Part shown: in pieces, positions 44,416-52,572 of the stretch
Position numbering within the stretch: the stretch's first letter is position 1
How the letters are laid out: each line of letters starts with the position of its first letter
Source: Sphingomonas sp. A2-49
Lineage (GTDB): Bacteria; Pseudomonadota; Alphaproteobacteria; Sphingomonadales; Sphingomonadaceae
Length of the DNA: 64,000 nucleotides
Direction of reading: 5' to 3'
Assembly: GCF_025548555.1 (NCBI RefSeq)
Contig: NZ_JAJLPA010000023.1
Location: 1-64,000 of the forward strand
Program-made: the position numbers and the translations under genes
The notes under the pieces: model-generated
What the model saw: only the letters and a program-made list of their open reading frames with translations
What the model was told of the DNA's origin: nothing
Databases searched by the model: none

Positions 44416-47016
44416 ATGATCCGCACCACCTGCGCCTATTGCGGGGTCGGCTGCGGCGTCGTCGCGACGCCGACCGGCGCGCGCACCGCGACGATCGCGG
44501 GCGATCCCGATCATCCCGCCAATGCCGGTCGCCTGTGTTCCAAGGGCACGCATCTCGGCGAGACGATCGGGCTCGAGGGGCGGCTGCTCGCGCCCATGAT
44601 CGGCGCGCGGCGCGCGTCGTGGGACAGGGCGCTCGACCTCGTCGCCCGGCGCTTCCGCGAGACGATCGCGACGCACGGGCCCAACAGCGTCGCCTTCTAC
44701 GTCTCGGGCCAGCTGCTGACCGAGGATTATTACGTCGCCAACAAGCTGATGAAGGGCTTCATCGGTTCGGCGAACATCGACACCAATTCGCGCCTGTGCA
44801 TGTCGAGCGCGGTGGCGGGCCACACGCGCGCGTTCGGCGAGGATATCGTCCCGGCCACCTATGCCGACCTCGACGCCGCCGACCTGATCGTGCTCGTCGG
44901 CAGTAACACCGCCTGGTGCCACCCGATCGTCTGGCAGCGGATCGAGGCCGCCCGCGCCGCCCGCGGCACCCGGCTGGTGGTGATCGATCCGCGCCGTACC
45001 GAGACCGCCGACGGCGCCGACCTGCACCTTGCGATCCGTCCGGGCAGCGACGTCGCGCTGATGCAGGGGCTGCTGGCGTGGTGCCGCGCCGCCGGCGTCG
45101 TCGACGACGCCTATCTCGCCCGGCACGTCGCGACGCCGGAGGGCTTCTGGGCGACGTGCGGCGCGGGCAGCGACCTGTGGTCGACGGCACGGGCATGCGA
45201 CGTGCCGGCCGAGGACCTGCGGCGCTTCTTCGACCTGTTCGCCGCCACGCCGCGCACCGTCACGATGTTCAGCCAGGGGATCAACCAGTCGCTTGCCGGC
45301 ACCGATCAGGTGAACGCCATCCTCAACGTCCACCTCGCGACCGCGCGGATCGGCAAGCCGGGCGCGGCGCCCTTCTCGATCACCGGCCAGCCCAATGCGA
45401 TGGGCGGGCGCGAGGTCGGCGGCCTCGCCTCGACGCTGGCGGCGCACATGGACTTCGCGCCCGATAACGTGGCCCGTGTCGGCCGCTTCTGGGCGGCGCC
45501 CAACATGGCGACCGCGCCGGGGTTGAAGGCAGTCGACCTGTTCCGCGAGCTCGGCCACGGCCGGATCAAGGCGCTGTGGGTGATGGCGACCAACCCCGCC
45601 GTGTCGATGCCCGATGCCGGTCGCGTGCGCGATGGCCTCGCCGCCTGTCCGTTCGTCGTCGTCAGCGACGTGATCGCCGCGACCGACACCAGCGTCCACG
45701 CGCACGTCCGCCTGCCGGCCGCGGCCTGGGGGGAAAAGGACGGGACGGTCACCAATTCCGATCGCACCGTCAGCCGCCAGCGCGCCTTCCTCCCCCTCCC
45801 CGGCGAAGCGAAGCCTGACTGGTGGATCGTCAAGGAGGTCGGCCGGCGGATGGGGTGGAAGACCGCCTTCGCCTACGACCGCCCCGCCGAGATCTGGCGC
45901 GAGCATTGCCGGCTGTCGATGTACGAGAACGACGACGCCGGGGGTCGGCGGCGCCTGTTCGCGCTGCCGGGGCATGCCGCGATCGGCAACGCCGCCTATG
46001 ACGCGATGCCGCCGTTCCGGTGGGGCGGCACGCCGTTCGCCGACGGTCGCTATCCGACGCCAGACGGCCGCGCGCGACTGGTACCGGTGACGCAGAAGCC
46101 GATCGGGGCGCCGCTCGCCGACTGGCCGATGACGCTCAACACCGGCCGCTATCGCGACCATTGGCACAGCATGACGCGCACCGGCCTGTCGCCCCGGCTC
46201 GCGCGTCACCGCGAGGAACCGCTGGTCGAGGTGCATCCGGACGATGCCGCCGCGCTGGGGCTGCGCGACGGCGGCCTCGCCCGCGTCGCCACGCCGCAGG
46301 GGGACAGCCTGTTCCGCATCAGGCTGGCGGCGACGCAGCGACGCGGCGAGCTGTTCGTCCCGATCCACTGGACCGACCGCACCGCGACCGGTGGCCGCAC
46401 CGGACTGCTGCCGCGCCCGCTCGCCGATCTGATCTCCGGCCAGCCGGGGTTCAAGGCCACGCCCGCGCGGATCACGCCCGTCGCCGTCGCGTGGCGCGGG
46501 TTCGTGATCGTCGCGGGCGACACCGGCGACCGTCCCGACTGCCTGTGGGCGACACGCGTCGCGGTACCCTGTGGCACCGTCTGGGATCTGGCGGGGGACG
46601 GCGATCCGGCACGGCTCGACCGGCTGCTTCCCGCCGGCGAGCGGCTGGAGGCGATCGACGCCGCGCGCGGCAGCCGGCGCGTCGCCGTCCTGCGCCAGGG
46701 TCGGCTCGCGGCGGCGCTGTTCGTCACGCGCGACGGCACGCTGCCGGGGCGCGACTGGCTGGTCGCGCAACTCGCCGAACCCGTCGCCCCCCCCACCCTG
46801 CTCGCCGGACGCGCGCCGGGCGTGCAGGTCGATCGCGGGCCGATCGTATGCGCCTGCTTCGACGTCGGCCTGACGACCATCGTCGCCGCGATCGCCAGCC
46901 AGCGGCTGACCGACGTCGCCGCGATCGGCGGTGCGCTGAAGGCCGGCACCAACTGCGGATCGTGCCGCCCGGCGCTCGCGAGACTTCTCCAGGAAAGTCA
47001 AACCCATGTCGCATGA
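44416..47016 (+). CDS. nasA: Assimilatory nitrate reductase, catalytic subunit
   Basis: An 866-residue molybdenum enzyme reducing nitrate to nitrite. The N-terminal [4Fe-4S] ligands are C6, C9, C13 and C41 (CAYCGVGC, GRLCSKG), then the bis-MGD core (LLTEDYYVANKLMKGF; SRLCMSSAVAGH holds the Mo-ligating cysteine; TNPAVSMPD), the dinucleotide-binding domain and a C-terminal BFD-type [2Fe-2S] module with CACFDVG and NCGSCRPAL. Ferredoxin or flavoprotein would be the donor. The stop overlaps cobA by 11 bases. Confidence 0.97.
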   Translation: MIRTTCAYCGVGCGVVATPTGARTATIAGDPDHPANAGRLCSKGTHLGETIGLEGRLLAPMIGARRASWDRALDLVARRFRETIATHGPNSVAFYVSGQLLTEDYYVANKLMKGFIGSANIDTNSRLCMSSAVAGHTRAFGEDIVPATYADLDAADLIVLVGSNTAWCHPIVWQRIEAARAARGTRLVVIDPRRTETADGADLHLAIRPGSDVALMQGLLAWCRAAGVVDDAYLARHVATPEGFWATCGAGSDLWSTARACDVPAEDLRRFFDLFAATPRTVTMFSQGINQSLAGTDQVNAILNVHLATARIGKPGAAPFSITGQPNAMGGREVGGLASTLAAHMDFAPDNVARVGRFWAAPNMATAPGLKAVDLFRELGHGRIKALWVMATNPAVSMPDAGRVRDGLAACPFVVVSDVIAATDTSVHAHVRLPAAAWGEKDGTVTNSDRTVSRQRAFLPLPGEAKPDWWIVKEVGRRMGWKTAFAYDRPAEIWREHCRLSMYENDDAGGRRRLFALPGHAAIGNAAYDAMPPFRWGGTPFADGRYPTPDGRARLVPVTQKPIGAPLADWPMTLNTGRYRDHWHSMTRTGLSPRLARHREEPLVEVHPDDAAALGLRDGGLARVATPQGDSLFRIRLAATQRRGELFVPIHWTDRTATGGRTGLLPRPLADLISGQPGFKATPARITPVAVAWRGFVIVAGDTGDRPDCLWATRVAVPCGTVWDLAGDGDPARLDRLLPAGERLEAIDAARGSRRVAVLRQGRLAAALFVTRDGTLPGRDWLVAQLAEPVAPPTLLAGRAPGVQVDRGPIVCACFDVGLTTIVAAIASQRLTDVAAIGGALKAGTNCGSCRPALARLLQESQTHVA

Positions 47017-47827
47017 CGTCATCGCCCGCGGTTCGGTATGGCTGGTCGGCGCCGGCCCCGGCGATCCCGACCTGCTGACCCGCAAGGCCGAACGGCTGAT
47101 CGCCGCCGCCGACATCGTGTTCCACGACGCCTTGGTCGGCCCCGGCGTCCTCGCGCTGATCCCGCCCGGTGTCGCACGCATCGGCGTGGGCAAGCGGTCG
47201 GGCCGCCATTCGAAGGACCAGGCGACGATCGACGCGCTGATCGTCGCCGCCGCCCGGCGCGGCCGGCGCGTCGTCCGCCTGAAGGGCGGCGATCCGTCGA
47301 TCTTCGGCCGCTCGACCGAAGAGATCGACGCCTGCATCGCGCACGGCATTCCCGTCCACGTCTGCCCCGGCATCACCGCGGCCAGCGCCGCCGCCGCCTC
47401 GGCGACCCTGTCGCTGACGCTGCGCGGCCTCGCGCGGTCGCTGACCTTCGTCACCGCGCATGCCAGGGCGGGGGAGCCGCTCGACCTCGACTGGGCCGCG
47501 CTCGCGCATCCGCGGGCGACGCTGGCGGTCTATATGGGACGCGCCGCCGCCGCGGAGGTCGCACGCGAGCTGATCGGCCACGGGCTGCCGCGCGACACGC
47601 CGGTAGCGATCGCGGTCAACGTCTCGCTGCCCGACGAGCGGCTGATCCACGGTCGCCTCGACGCGCTCGCCTTCCTCGTCCGCACGATCGGCGATCGCGA
47701 CCCCGCGCTGCTGCTGATCGGCGCGGCGATGGGCGCGCGCGGTCGCGTGGGCGCGACCGACGACGAGACCGTCTGCTCGCGGGACATCCGCGATCGGGCG
47801 CCTGTTGGCCACGATCCGGCGAGCTGA
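47006..47827 (+). CDS. cobA: Uroporphyrinogen-III C-methyltransferase (nitrate-assimilation copy)
   Basis: A 273-residue SUMT that should provide precorrin-2 for the NirB sirohaem. WLVGAGPGDPDLLTRKAERL, VVRLKGGDPSIFGRSTEE and PGITAASAAAASATLSLTLR match the family; some loops (RSLTFVTAHARAGE) differ from the copy in the sulfate operon, so the two are not recent duplicates. It starts within nasA (11-base overlap) and is the last gene of the nitrate operon. Confidence 0.94.
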   Translation: MSHDVIARGSVWLVGAGPGDPDLLTRKAERLIAAADIVFHDALVGPGVLALIPPGVARIGVGKRSGRHSKDQATIDALIVAAARRGRRVVRLKGGDPSIFGRSTEEIDACIAHGIPVHVCPGITAASAAAASATLSLTLRGLARSLTFVTAHARAGEPLDLDWAALAHPRATLAVYMGRAAAAEVARELIGHGLPRDTPVAIAVNVSLPDERLIHGRLDALAFLVRTIGDRDPALLLIGAAMGARGRVGATDDETVCSRDIRDRAPVGHDPAS

Positions 47828-47859
47828 TAGACGCCGCCGATGAGCGATGGAGGTGCGGC

Positions 47860-48534
47860 GTGAGCGGGATGCAGGCGGGGCCGGCGACGGGGCTGCCCGA
47901 CGTGCTGTGCGTCCATGTCGTCGATCGGGATGCCGATGCCGCCGCCCACGCGATGCGCACCATCGCGCGACACGATGTCGTCGCCCGACTCTGGCCCGAC
48001 GTCGCCGCCTTCGTCGCCTGCGCGCATGCGGTCGACAGCGGCTGCGTCGTCATCGACCCCTATGACGCGGACATCGGCGTCGCCGCCGTGCAGGCCCGGC
48101 TCGCCGACCCGGACATCGGGCTGCCCAGCGTCATCGTCACCGCCACGCCGCAATGGCAGCACGGCGTCGACGCGATGCGGCGCGGCGCGATCGACTATCT
48201 CGCCAAGCCGCTCGACGCGGATCGCCTGCGCGATGCGCTTCTGATCGCGCGGCAACGGCTCGGCAAGGCGCGGCGGCGGGAGGCGACCATGCGCCGCGTC
48301 CACGCCGCGCTCCATGTGCTCAGCAACCGCGAGCGCGAGGTGCTTGAGGGCCTGACCCGCGGCTGGTCGAACAAGGAGATCGGCCGTCGCCTCGCCATTT
48401 CCGCCCGCACCGTGGAGATCCATCGCGCCAACGTCATGGCCAAGCTGAACGCCGAGTCGCTGTCGCAGGCGCTGCGCATCGCGTTCATCGCGCAGGTGTG
48501 CGGCATGGTGAACCCGGCGCTGCACGTCGACTGA
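47860..48534 (+). CDS. FixJ/NarL-type response regulator
   Basis: A 224-residue regulator with an N-terminal receiver (phospho-acceptor D66 in GCVVIDPYDADIG, conserved threonine in VIVTATP, lysine K116 in YLAKPL) and a C-terminal LuxR HTH (LSNREREVLEGLTRGWSNKE and ISARTVEIHRANVMAKL). GTG 47860 is chosen for the GGAGG at 47849-47853; ATG 47869 is the alternative. No histidine kinase is adjacent. Its position after the nitrate operon suggests, without proof, a link to nitrogen or redox control. Confidence 0.9.
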   Translation: MSGMQAGPATGLPDVLCVHVVDRDADAAAHAMRTIARHDVVARLWPDVAAFVACAHAVDSGCVVIDPYDADIGVAAVQARLADPDIGLPSVIVTATPQWQHGVDAMRRGAIDYLAKPLDADRLRDALLIARQRLGKARRREATMRRVHAALHVLSNREREVLEGLTRGWSNKEIGRRLAISARTVEIHRANVMAKLNAESLSQALRIAFIAQVCGMVNPALHVD

Positions 48535-48546
48535 GCCGCGGCGCGT

Positions 48547-48765
48547 TCACTGGAAGGGCGCGATGGCACTCCAGTCGTCCGCCCGCCGGCCCTCGAGCGC
48601 ACGATCGCGCACCATCATCGCGGCTTCCTCGATGCGCAGCGCGGCGAAGTCCATCGCCAGCCCGGCGGCGATCCCCTCCGCCTCGACCAGCAGCAGCGAC
48701 AAGCGGCGCAGCGCCTCGACCTCGTCCCGATGCCGATGGCCGGGCGGCCGTGATCCCATCGACAT
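48547..48765 (-). CDS. Small hypothetical protein, helical
   Basis: A 72-residue protein not matched to a named family. It reads as one long amphipathic helix with acidic and alanine-rich stretches (LRRLSLLLVEAEGIAAGLAMDF, in part; RIEEAAMMVRD). ATG 48765 is preferred because GGAAGGGA lies 6 bases upstream; the in-frame ATG at 48792 has none. It is convergent with the FixJ-like gene across 12 bases. It may be real, but evidence is limited to the ribosome-binding site and the lack of an overlapping gene. Confidence 0.5.
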   Translation of the reverse strand: MSMGSRPPGHRHRDEVEALRRLSLLLVEAEGIAAGLAMDFAALRIEEAAMMVRDRALEGRRADDWSAIAPFQ

Positions 48766-48932
48766 CGCGCATCCCTTCCGTCGTTCCGGCACGCGTGGTG
48801 CCAGACCATCGCACGATAAAGAATACGATATATTCCCTAGGGACGGAATTTTGGGCGTATCCCGTGGACGCGCGGCCTCGGCCGCATGGCGGCGGGGCGC
48901 ACGGCCGTCCGGCCGGCATCAGTGATGGGGAA

Positions 48933-48946
48933 TGGCGGAGAGGGTG
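48933..48946. other. Island attachment-site copy (attL-like) of the tRNA-Ser 3' end
   Basis: TGGCGGAGAGGGTG occurs here and again at 58360-58373, where it is the last 14 bases of tRNA-Ser(CGA) including the CCA. The two copies frame 9.4 kb of lower-GC DNA with an integrase gene starting 143 bases inside. Identity stops abruptly on both sides of the 14 bases, as expected of an attachment core. A duplication of a tRNA 3' end next to a P4-type integrase is the standard sign of site-specific integration. Confidence 0.85.
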
Positions 48947-49088
48947 TCTGCCAACATCGTGTCCAATGCGAACCACGGCGATCCATCTTTCCGATGTATA
49001 CCAATGGCTTAGCAGTAGGTGTGGTCTAAGGCAGTCCAGCACGATCCAGCATATTCCCAAGTTTTATGTTGGTTGCTATGTAGGGCGG

Positions 49089-50279
49089 ATGAGCGGAACC
49101 AAGCCAGCAGGACGGCACCAAGAAAAGCGGCTTAGCGCCGCGTTCGTGCGCACGGTCAAAGAAGCCGGCTTTTACGGTGACGGGCATGGCCTATATTTGA
49201 AGGTCGATGCTACCGGCGCCAAGCGCTGGGTCCAGCGTATCGTGATCCACGGGAAGCGCCGGGACATCGGGCTAGGCTCCGCCAGCCTTGTTAGCCTCGC
49301 AGAAGCCCGAGAAGCGGCCCTACAGCATCGAAAGGCGGCGAGAGCGGGTGATGACCCCATTGCAGCCAAGCAGCGCTCTAGAGGCATCCTGACGTTCGAA
49401 GAGGCAGCAAGGAAGGTACACGATCTGTCAAAGCCAACATGGCGTAATGACAAGCACGGCGATCAGTGGATTAATACGATGACGAACTACGCGTTTCTGG
49501 CATTTGGGTCGAAGCGCGTCGATATTGTCAGCAGCGCCGACGTTCTGGGTGCGCTGTCTTCGATCTGGAACGAAAAGCCGGAAACTGCTCGCAGGGTCAA
49601 ACAGCGAATAAGCTCTGTATTCAAATGGGCGGTGGCGAACGGGTGGCGCACAGATAATCCGGCAGAGACGATCACCAAGGCGCTGCCCAAGCACGACCGA
49701 TCCAAGACGGTGCATCGCAAGGCCCTGCCCTACGATCAGGTCGGCGGCGCAATTAAGATGGTGCTGGATAGCGACGCCAGAATGGTCACTAAGCTGGCGT
49801 TTGAGTTCCTCGTCCTGACTGCCACACGATCGGCAGAGACACGTAACGCCGTATGGAGCGAATTTGACCTAGCTAAAGCCATTTGGACAATCCCCGCTGC
49901 CCGTATGAAGGCGAAGAAGGATCACCGGGTGCCACTGTCTGCCCGGTGTCTTGCGATCCTTGCCGAAGCCAAGGCTTTGAAGCGCAGCACGGACGACCTT
50001 GTGTTCCCCGGCACCAAGGACACGAAGCCCCTTTCGGATATGACCCTCTCGAAGCTGATGAAGGACTTCGGCATCGCTGCCGTTCCACACGGCTTCCGGT
50101 CATCATTCCGCGTTTGGGCTGGCGAGGCGACGGCGCACTCCCGCGAGGTGATCGAATTCGCTTTGGCGCACATCATCAAAGACAAGGCGGAGGCAGCGTA
50201 CGCGCGATCCGACCTGTTTGATAAGCGACGAACGCTTATGGATGACTGGTCTAATTACGTAGCACCGCAATTAACTTGA
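49089..50279 (+). CDS. Tyrosine recombinase, P4-type island integrase
   Basis: A 396-residue integrase: N-terminal DUF4102-like arm-binding domain (GDGHGLYLKVDATGAKRWVQ), SAM-like core-binding domain (about 100-190) and catalytic domain with the first arginine in TATRSAETRNAVW, HGFR in VPHGFRSSFRVW, the late AHIIKDKAEAAYAR segment with the nucleophilic tyrosine. All catalytic positions are present, so it could be active. It points away from the att copy at 48933. Codon use and GC fall sharply compared with the preceding genes. Confidence 0.95.
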   Translation: MSGTKPAGRHQEKRLSAAFVRTVKEAGFYGDGHGLYLKVDATGAKRWVQRIVIHGKRRDIGLGSASLVSLAEAREAALQHRKAARAGDDPIAAKQRSRGILTFEEAARKVHDLSKPTWRNDKHGDQWINTMTNYAFLAFGSKRVDIVSSADVLGALSSIWNEKPETARRVKQRISSVFKWAVANGWRTDNPAETITKALPKHDRSKTVHRKALPYDQVGGAIKMVLDSDARMVTKLAFEFLVLTATRSAETRNAVWSEFDLAKAIWTIPAARMKAKKDHRVPLSARCLAILAEAKALKRSTDDLVFPGTKDTKPLSDMTLSKLMKDFGIAAVPHGFRSSFRVWAGEATAHSREVIEFALAHIIKDKAEAAYARSDLFDKRRTLMDDWSNYVAPQLT

Positions 50280-50419
50280 CCGGTAGTAAGCCACCAATCC
50301 AATTCAACTGTCTTATCGCCATCATACACTAGGGCAAGATTTTTTATTTTTCAAGTCTGTAATTTGCCATAACTGTGCGTCTACATTGAGTCTCACCGGA
50401 CGACCGGCGGAGGACAGCT

Positions 50420-50695
50420 ATGACGGTGGACAGGCTAATTCGACGAAGCGAGGTCGAGCTTATTACCTCACTAAGCAAATCATCGATTTACAATTATATT
50501 AATTGCGGAAGCTTTCCTCCGCCTGTGTCGCTTGGGCGAGGCGCTGTCCGCTGGCGCCTGTCCGACATCACCAACTGGATTGAGCAATTGCCGGATCGAT
50601 TACAAGCAATCGCCGTCAATAAAGCCAAGTCCTTTTGGAGATTGAAAAATGAAACTACAAGATATTGTAGATCGGCTACCGCTCGATTCAGATAG
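50420..50695 (+). CDS. AlpA-like excisionase/regulator
   Basis: A 91-residue protein whose first 60 residues match AlpA / MerR-like winged HTH proteins: DRLIRRSEVELITSLSKSSI, then YNYINCGSFPPPVSLGRGAV and RWRLSDITNWIEQ. Such proteins act as recombination directionality factors or integrase activators in P4-type islands. GGAGGA sits 8 bases before the ATG. It follows the integrase after 140 bases. The last 15 residues overlap the next gene and are less family-like. Confidence 0.88.
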   Translation: MTVDRLIRRSEVELITSLSKSSIYNYINCGSFPPPVSLGRGAVRWRLSDITNWIEQLPDRLQAIAVNKAKSFWRLKNETTRYCRSATARFR

Positions 50696-50960
50696 GCCAC
50701 GCCTCGTAACCGGCATGACTATAGAGTTTAATCAGGAATTCAACTCCGATCGCTCCCATCCAACAATCATCATTCTTACTGACCGTCAACTTTTGGTCAA
50801 GGGTGGCAACGGTCACGATGGCATTGACGGTAATGATATGGAAAATATTCGGGTCGCAATCCTCGGGGCACTTGGCTTGCCCCGCGGTGATGGGTTTGTC
50901 CTAAGTTTTATCGTCCGAGAGCGCCGTCACTATCCGGCTGGTACTTACAATGTAATCTAA
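50649..50960 (+). CDS. Hypothetical island protein
   Basis: A 103-residue protein with no recognised family. It begins inside the end of the alpA-like gene (47-base overlap) behind a GGAGATTGAAAA Shine-Dalgarno. The sequence is mixed alpha/beta with VTGMTIEFNQEFNSDRSHP, an ILTDRQLLVKGG strand and a glycine/aspartate-rich GHDGIDGNDMEN turn. The good ribosome-binding site and a terminator 20 bases after the stop support a real gene co-transcribed with the AlpA-like regulator. Confidence 0.65.
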   Translation: MKLQDIVDRLPLDSDRPRLVTGMTIEFNQEFNSDRSHPTIIILTDRQLLVKGGNGHDGIDGNDMENIRVAILGALGLPRGDGFVLSFIVRERRHYPAGTYNVI

Positions 50961-50980
50961 CAGAGAAAAGATGATTGCCT

Positions 50981-51008
50981 GGGGGCTCATTGCGATGCCC
51001 CCTTTCTT
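50981..51008 (+). terminator. Intrinsic terminator after the alpA operon
   Basis: GGGGGC (50981-50986) pairs with GCCCCC (50997-51002) around a 10-base loop and is followed by TTTCTT. It lies 20 bases after the stop codon of the hypothetical gene at 50649-50960 and fits a Rho-independent terminator on the plus strand. Confidence 0.75.
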
Positions 51009-51739
51009 CGCGCCTGTTTTCAAAGCACACCTCGGCCTCCGCTAGGGTGATACCAGTTAGAAGATAATCAGGTAATTGATTATACAAGATACTAACTAAT
51101 AACTTACGCGGAGTCTTACACCCGAGATACTTTCAACGATTTCTAATATAGCCTAACTGCTACTTGCTCACTCCCTTGAAAGGAAAGAGGCGGGAGCCAC
51201 ACCGCGTGATACCTAGTGACGCCACTAGGAGCATAATATCAGCCCATTATACGTTAGGTTTTTCCATCGGACTATCTCTGTCCAGCCGGAGGGTCGGAGG
51301 TCAGCCTTGCGGCCTAAAAGTTCCCCAAAGAAATCAACTTGGCACCGCTCCCAAGGCTTTACGGTGTAAGGCAAAACACAACGTAGGTCTGCTGCATATC
51401 GGCGGGAAGCCTTCGCGAGCAAGGTTGCTATCGATGTTCATTGCCCGTGTGATCCGGCCCACACGGGAGGCGCTATAGCTTAGATGATTTTGAGACGTTC
51501 TAGCCGCTGGCAATCGTCGTCTAATGAGCAAAGTATACCGTAATAAGCGACGAAAAGCAATCCGTCACCAATGTTGTCATTGTTTATTTCGATATGAAGC
51601 TAAACTTACCTAAACGCTTATTAATTTAAGGCAGCCATGCTGCCGTAAATATAACTGAACACGGTTGGTATGGCTTCTGCAACGACCGCGCTCCGATCAC
51701 AGGCGCATAGCTTAAAGGATGCCAGAATTCGCGCAACGG
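51009..51739. other. Gene-poor island stretch
   Basis: About 730 bases in which I find no convincing gene. Frames of 65 to 104 codons exist on both strands (for example 51164-51478 plus, 51225-51422 minus), but none has a good ribosome-binding site or family-like sequence. A GGCAGCCATGCTGCC palindrome lies near 51633. The stretch could hold decayed genes, an untranslated regulatory RNA, or an origin/transfer site; nothing decisive is visible. Confidence 0.4.
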
Positions 51740-51853
51740 CTAGTACGGATGGGTCTTAATCACCGTGCTAACGCGCAACTTGTGAGCATCACAGATTTCT
51801 GACACCTCACCATAACGCCAGCCGTACCAACCGCGGTAGAACCATACGGCAGA
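51740..51853 (-). pseudogene. Open frame continuing after the TGA of the CPFC protein, possible split gene
   Basis: Directly after the TGA that ends the 57-residue gene at 51854-52027, the same frame stays open for 37 codons to a TAG and reads like protein: SAVWFYRGWYGWRYGEVS, then EICDAHKLRVSTVIKTH, the latter resembling a helix-turn-helix. No start codon opens this part before a GTG at its middle. It may be the 3' half of a gene broken by a nonsense mutation, or a short independent HTH peptide from the GTG. Confidence 0.3.
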
Positions 51854-52027
51854 TCAGCCCTGTTCCTTCCGGGTAAGCCTACCAGTGCTAAAACCCGCCA
51901 GCCAAGCGCGGCATAGGTCCAACCGGTCGTTGCAAAACGGACAGTCAAGGCGCGTACCCTCGGGATCGACACCGGTTTTGAACCCCTGTCCGTAAACAAG
52001 GGCAATTAGTTCGTCCGTGTCGTCCAT
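51854..52027 (-). CDS. Tiny zinc-finger-like protein (CPFC motif)
   Basis: A 57-residue protein beginning MDDTDELIALVYGQGFKTG, then LDCPFCNDRLDLCRAWLAGF and a basic end. The CPFC pair (C29, C32) plus C39 suggests a small metal-binding or DNA-associated protein, but no family is recognised. Sequence composition, with balanced acidic and basic residues and few rare codons, argues for a real gene; the ribosome-binding site is weak. The frame reopens after the stop (see the adjacent entry), so the gene may once have been longer. Confidence 0.55.
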   Translation of the reverse strand: MDDTDELIALVYGQGFKTGVDPEGTRLDCPFCNDRLDLCRAWLAGFSTGRLTRKEQG

Positions 52028-52512
52028 TCGCTACGCCAATGCCATACAGGGTCACACCGGCGCGGATAACGCCGAGAGATGCCATATGCACGCGCAACTG
52101 ACTTACAAGTGCGACGCCGCGTAGACCAAACCGCGGCAGGCCCTAAATACTGACGCTAAGGGACTGTACAGCGGCAAGTGCGTAGACAAGCTACCACGTA
52201 GCTGAAACGGCGCAGCGTGCTCCTACGGAGGTATTTAAAGCTTCCACGTCAGGCACGTTGCGCGATCATGGGCAAGCGATGGCTAGGTGTGAGGTTGCCG
52301 GAAAAATGGGGGCGGCACTGTGTACGGATCGGTACACCAGCGGCGATAATCCTCTAGGACTTCGGTCGTCGCCGCCGCCGCCGCCGCCGCCGCTTATGTT
52401 ACCATTCAACGGCAAGCGTCGGGTATCTTTATCAGCAGGTAAAATTAACCCCCCTCTGCCCGCACATGACGGCCAAGCCGACCGCTGCTTTACTGCTAAT
52501 AAAGCTCAAAGT
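52028..52512. other. Gene-poor island stretch with a (GCC)7 tract
   Basis: No gene is supported. The plus-strand frame at 52258-52548 depends on a (GCC)7 microsatellite at 52371-52391 that gives polyproline, and has no family character. A minus-strand frame starting MASLGVIRAGVTLYGIGVA near 52085 runs into the zinc-finger-like gene in another frame and is doubtful. The upstream region of the CPFC gene, including its promoter, must lie here. Confidence 0.4.
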
Positions 52513-52546
52513 AAAAGCCGCCGTCCGGTTGCCCAAACGACGGCTT
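52513..52546 (-). terminator. Intrinsic terminator after the first PEP-CTERM gene
   Basis: On the minus strand AAGCCGTC and GACGGCGGCTTTT form a hairpin with an extra GTT/AAC pairing in the loop, followed by a short T-run, about 27 bases after the stop of the gene at 52573-53265. The T-run is short, so it may be moderate in strength. Confidence 0.6.
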
Positions 52547-52572
52547 AAGGTTCGACCATGAACCTCTAGAAA

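Noticed and set aside
44092..47454. 1120-codon minus-strand frame over the nitrate operon
   Set aside because: It is antisense to nasA, whose cluster-binding cysteines and domain order are all present on the plus strand.
48834..48843. TCCCTAGGGA palindrome left of the island as an attachment or operator site
   Set aside because: It is a lone 10-bp palindrome with no second copy at the right boundary, whereas the tRNA-derived 14-bp repeat explains the boundaries.
51164..51478. 104-codon plus-strand frame in the island
   Set aside because: No ribosome-binding site, no family resemblance, rare-codon-rich, and the region has frames of similar length on both strands.
51740..52027. Selenocysteine read-through at the TGA of the CPFC gene
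   Set aside because: No SECIS-like hairpin is evident just after the TGA, and a decayed or split gene is a simpler explanation.
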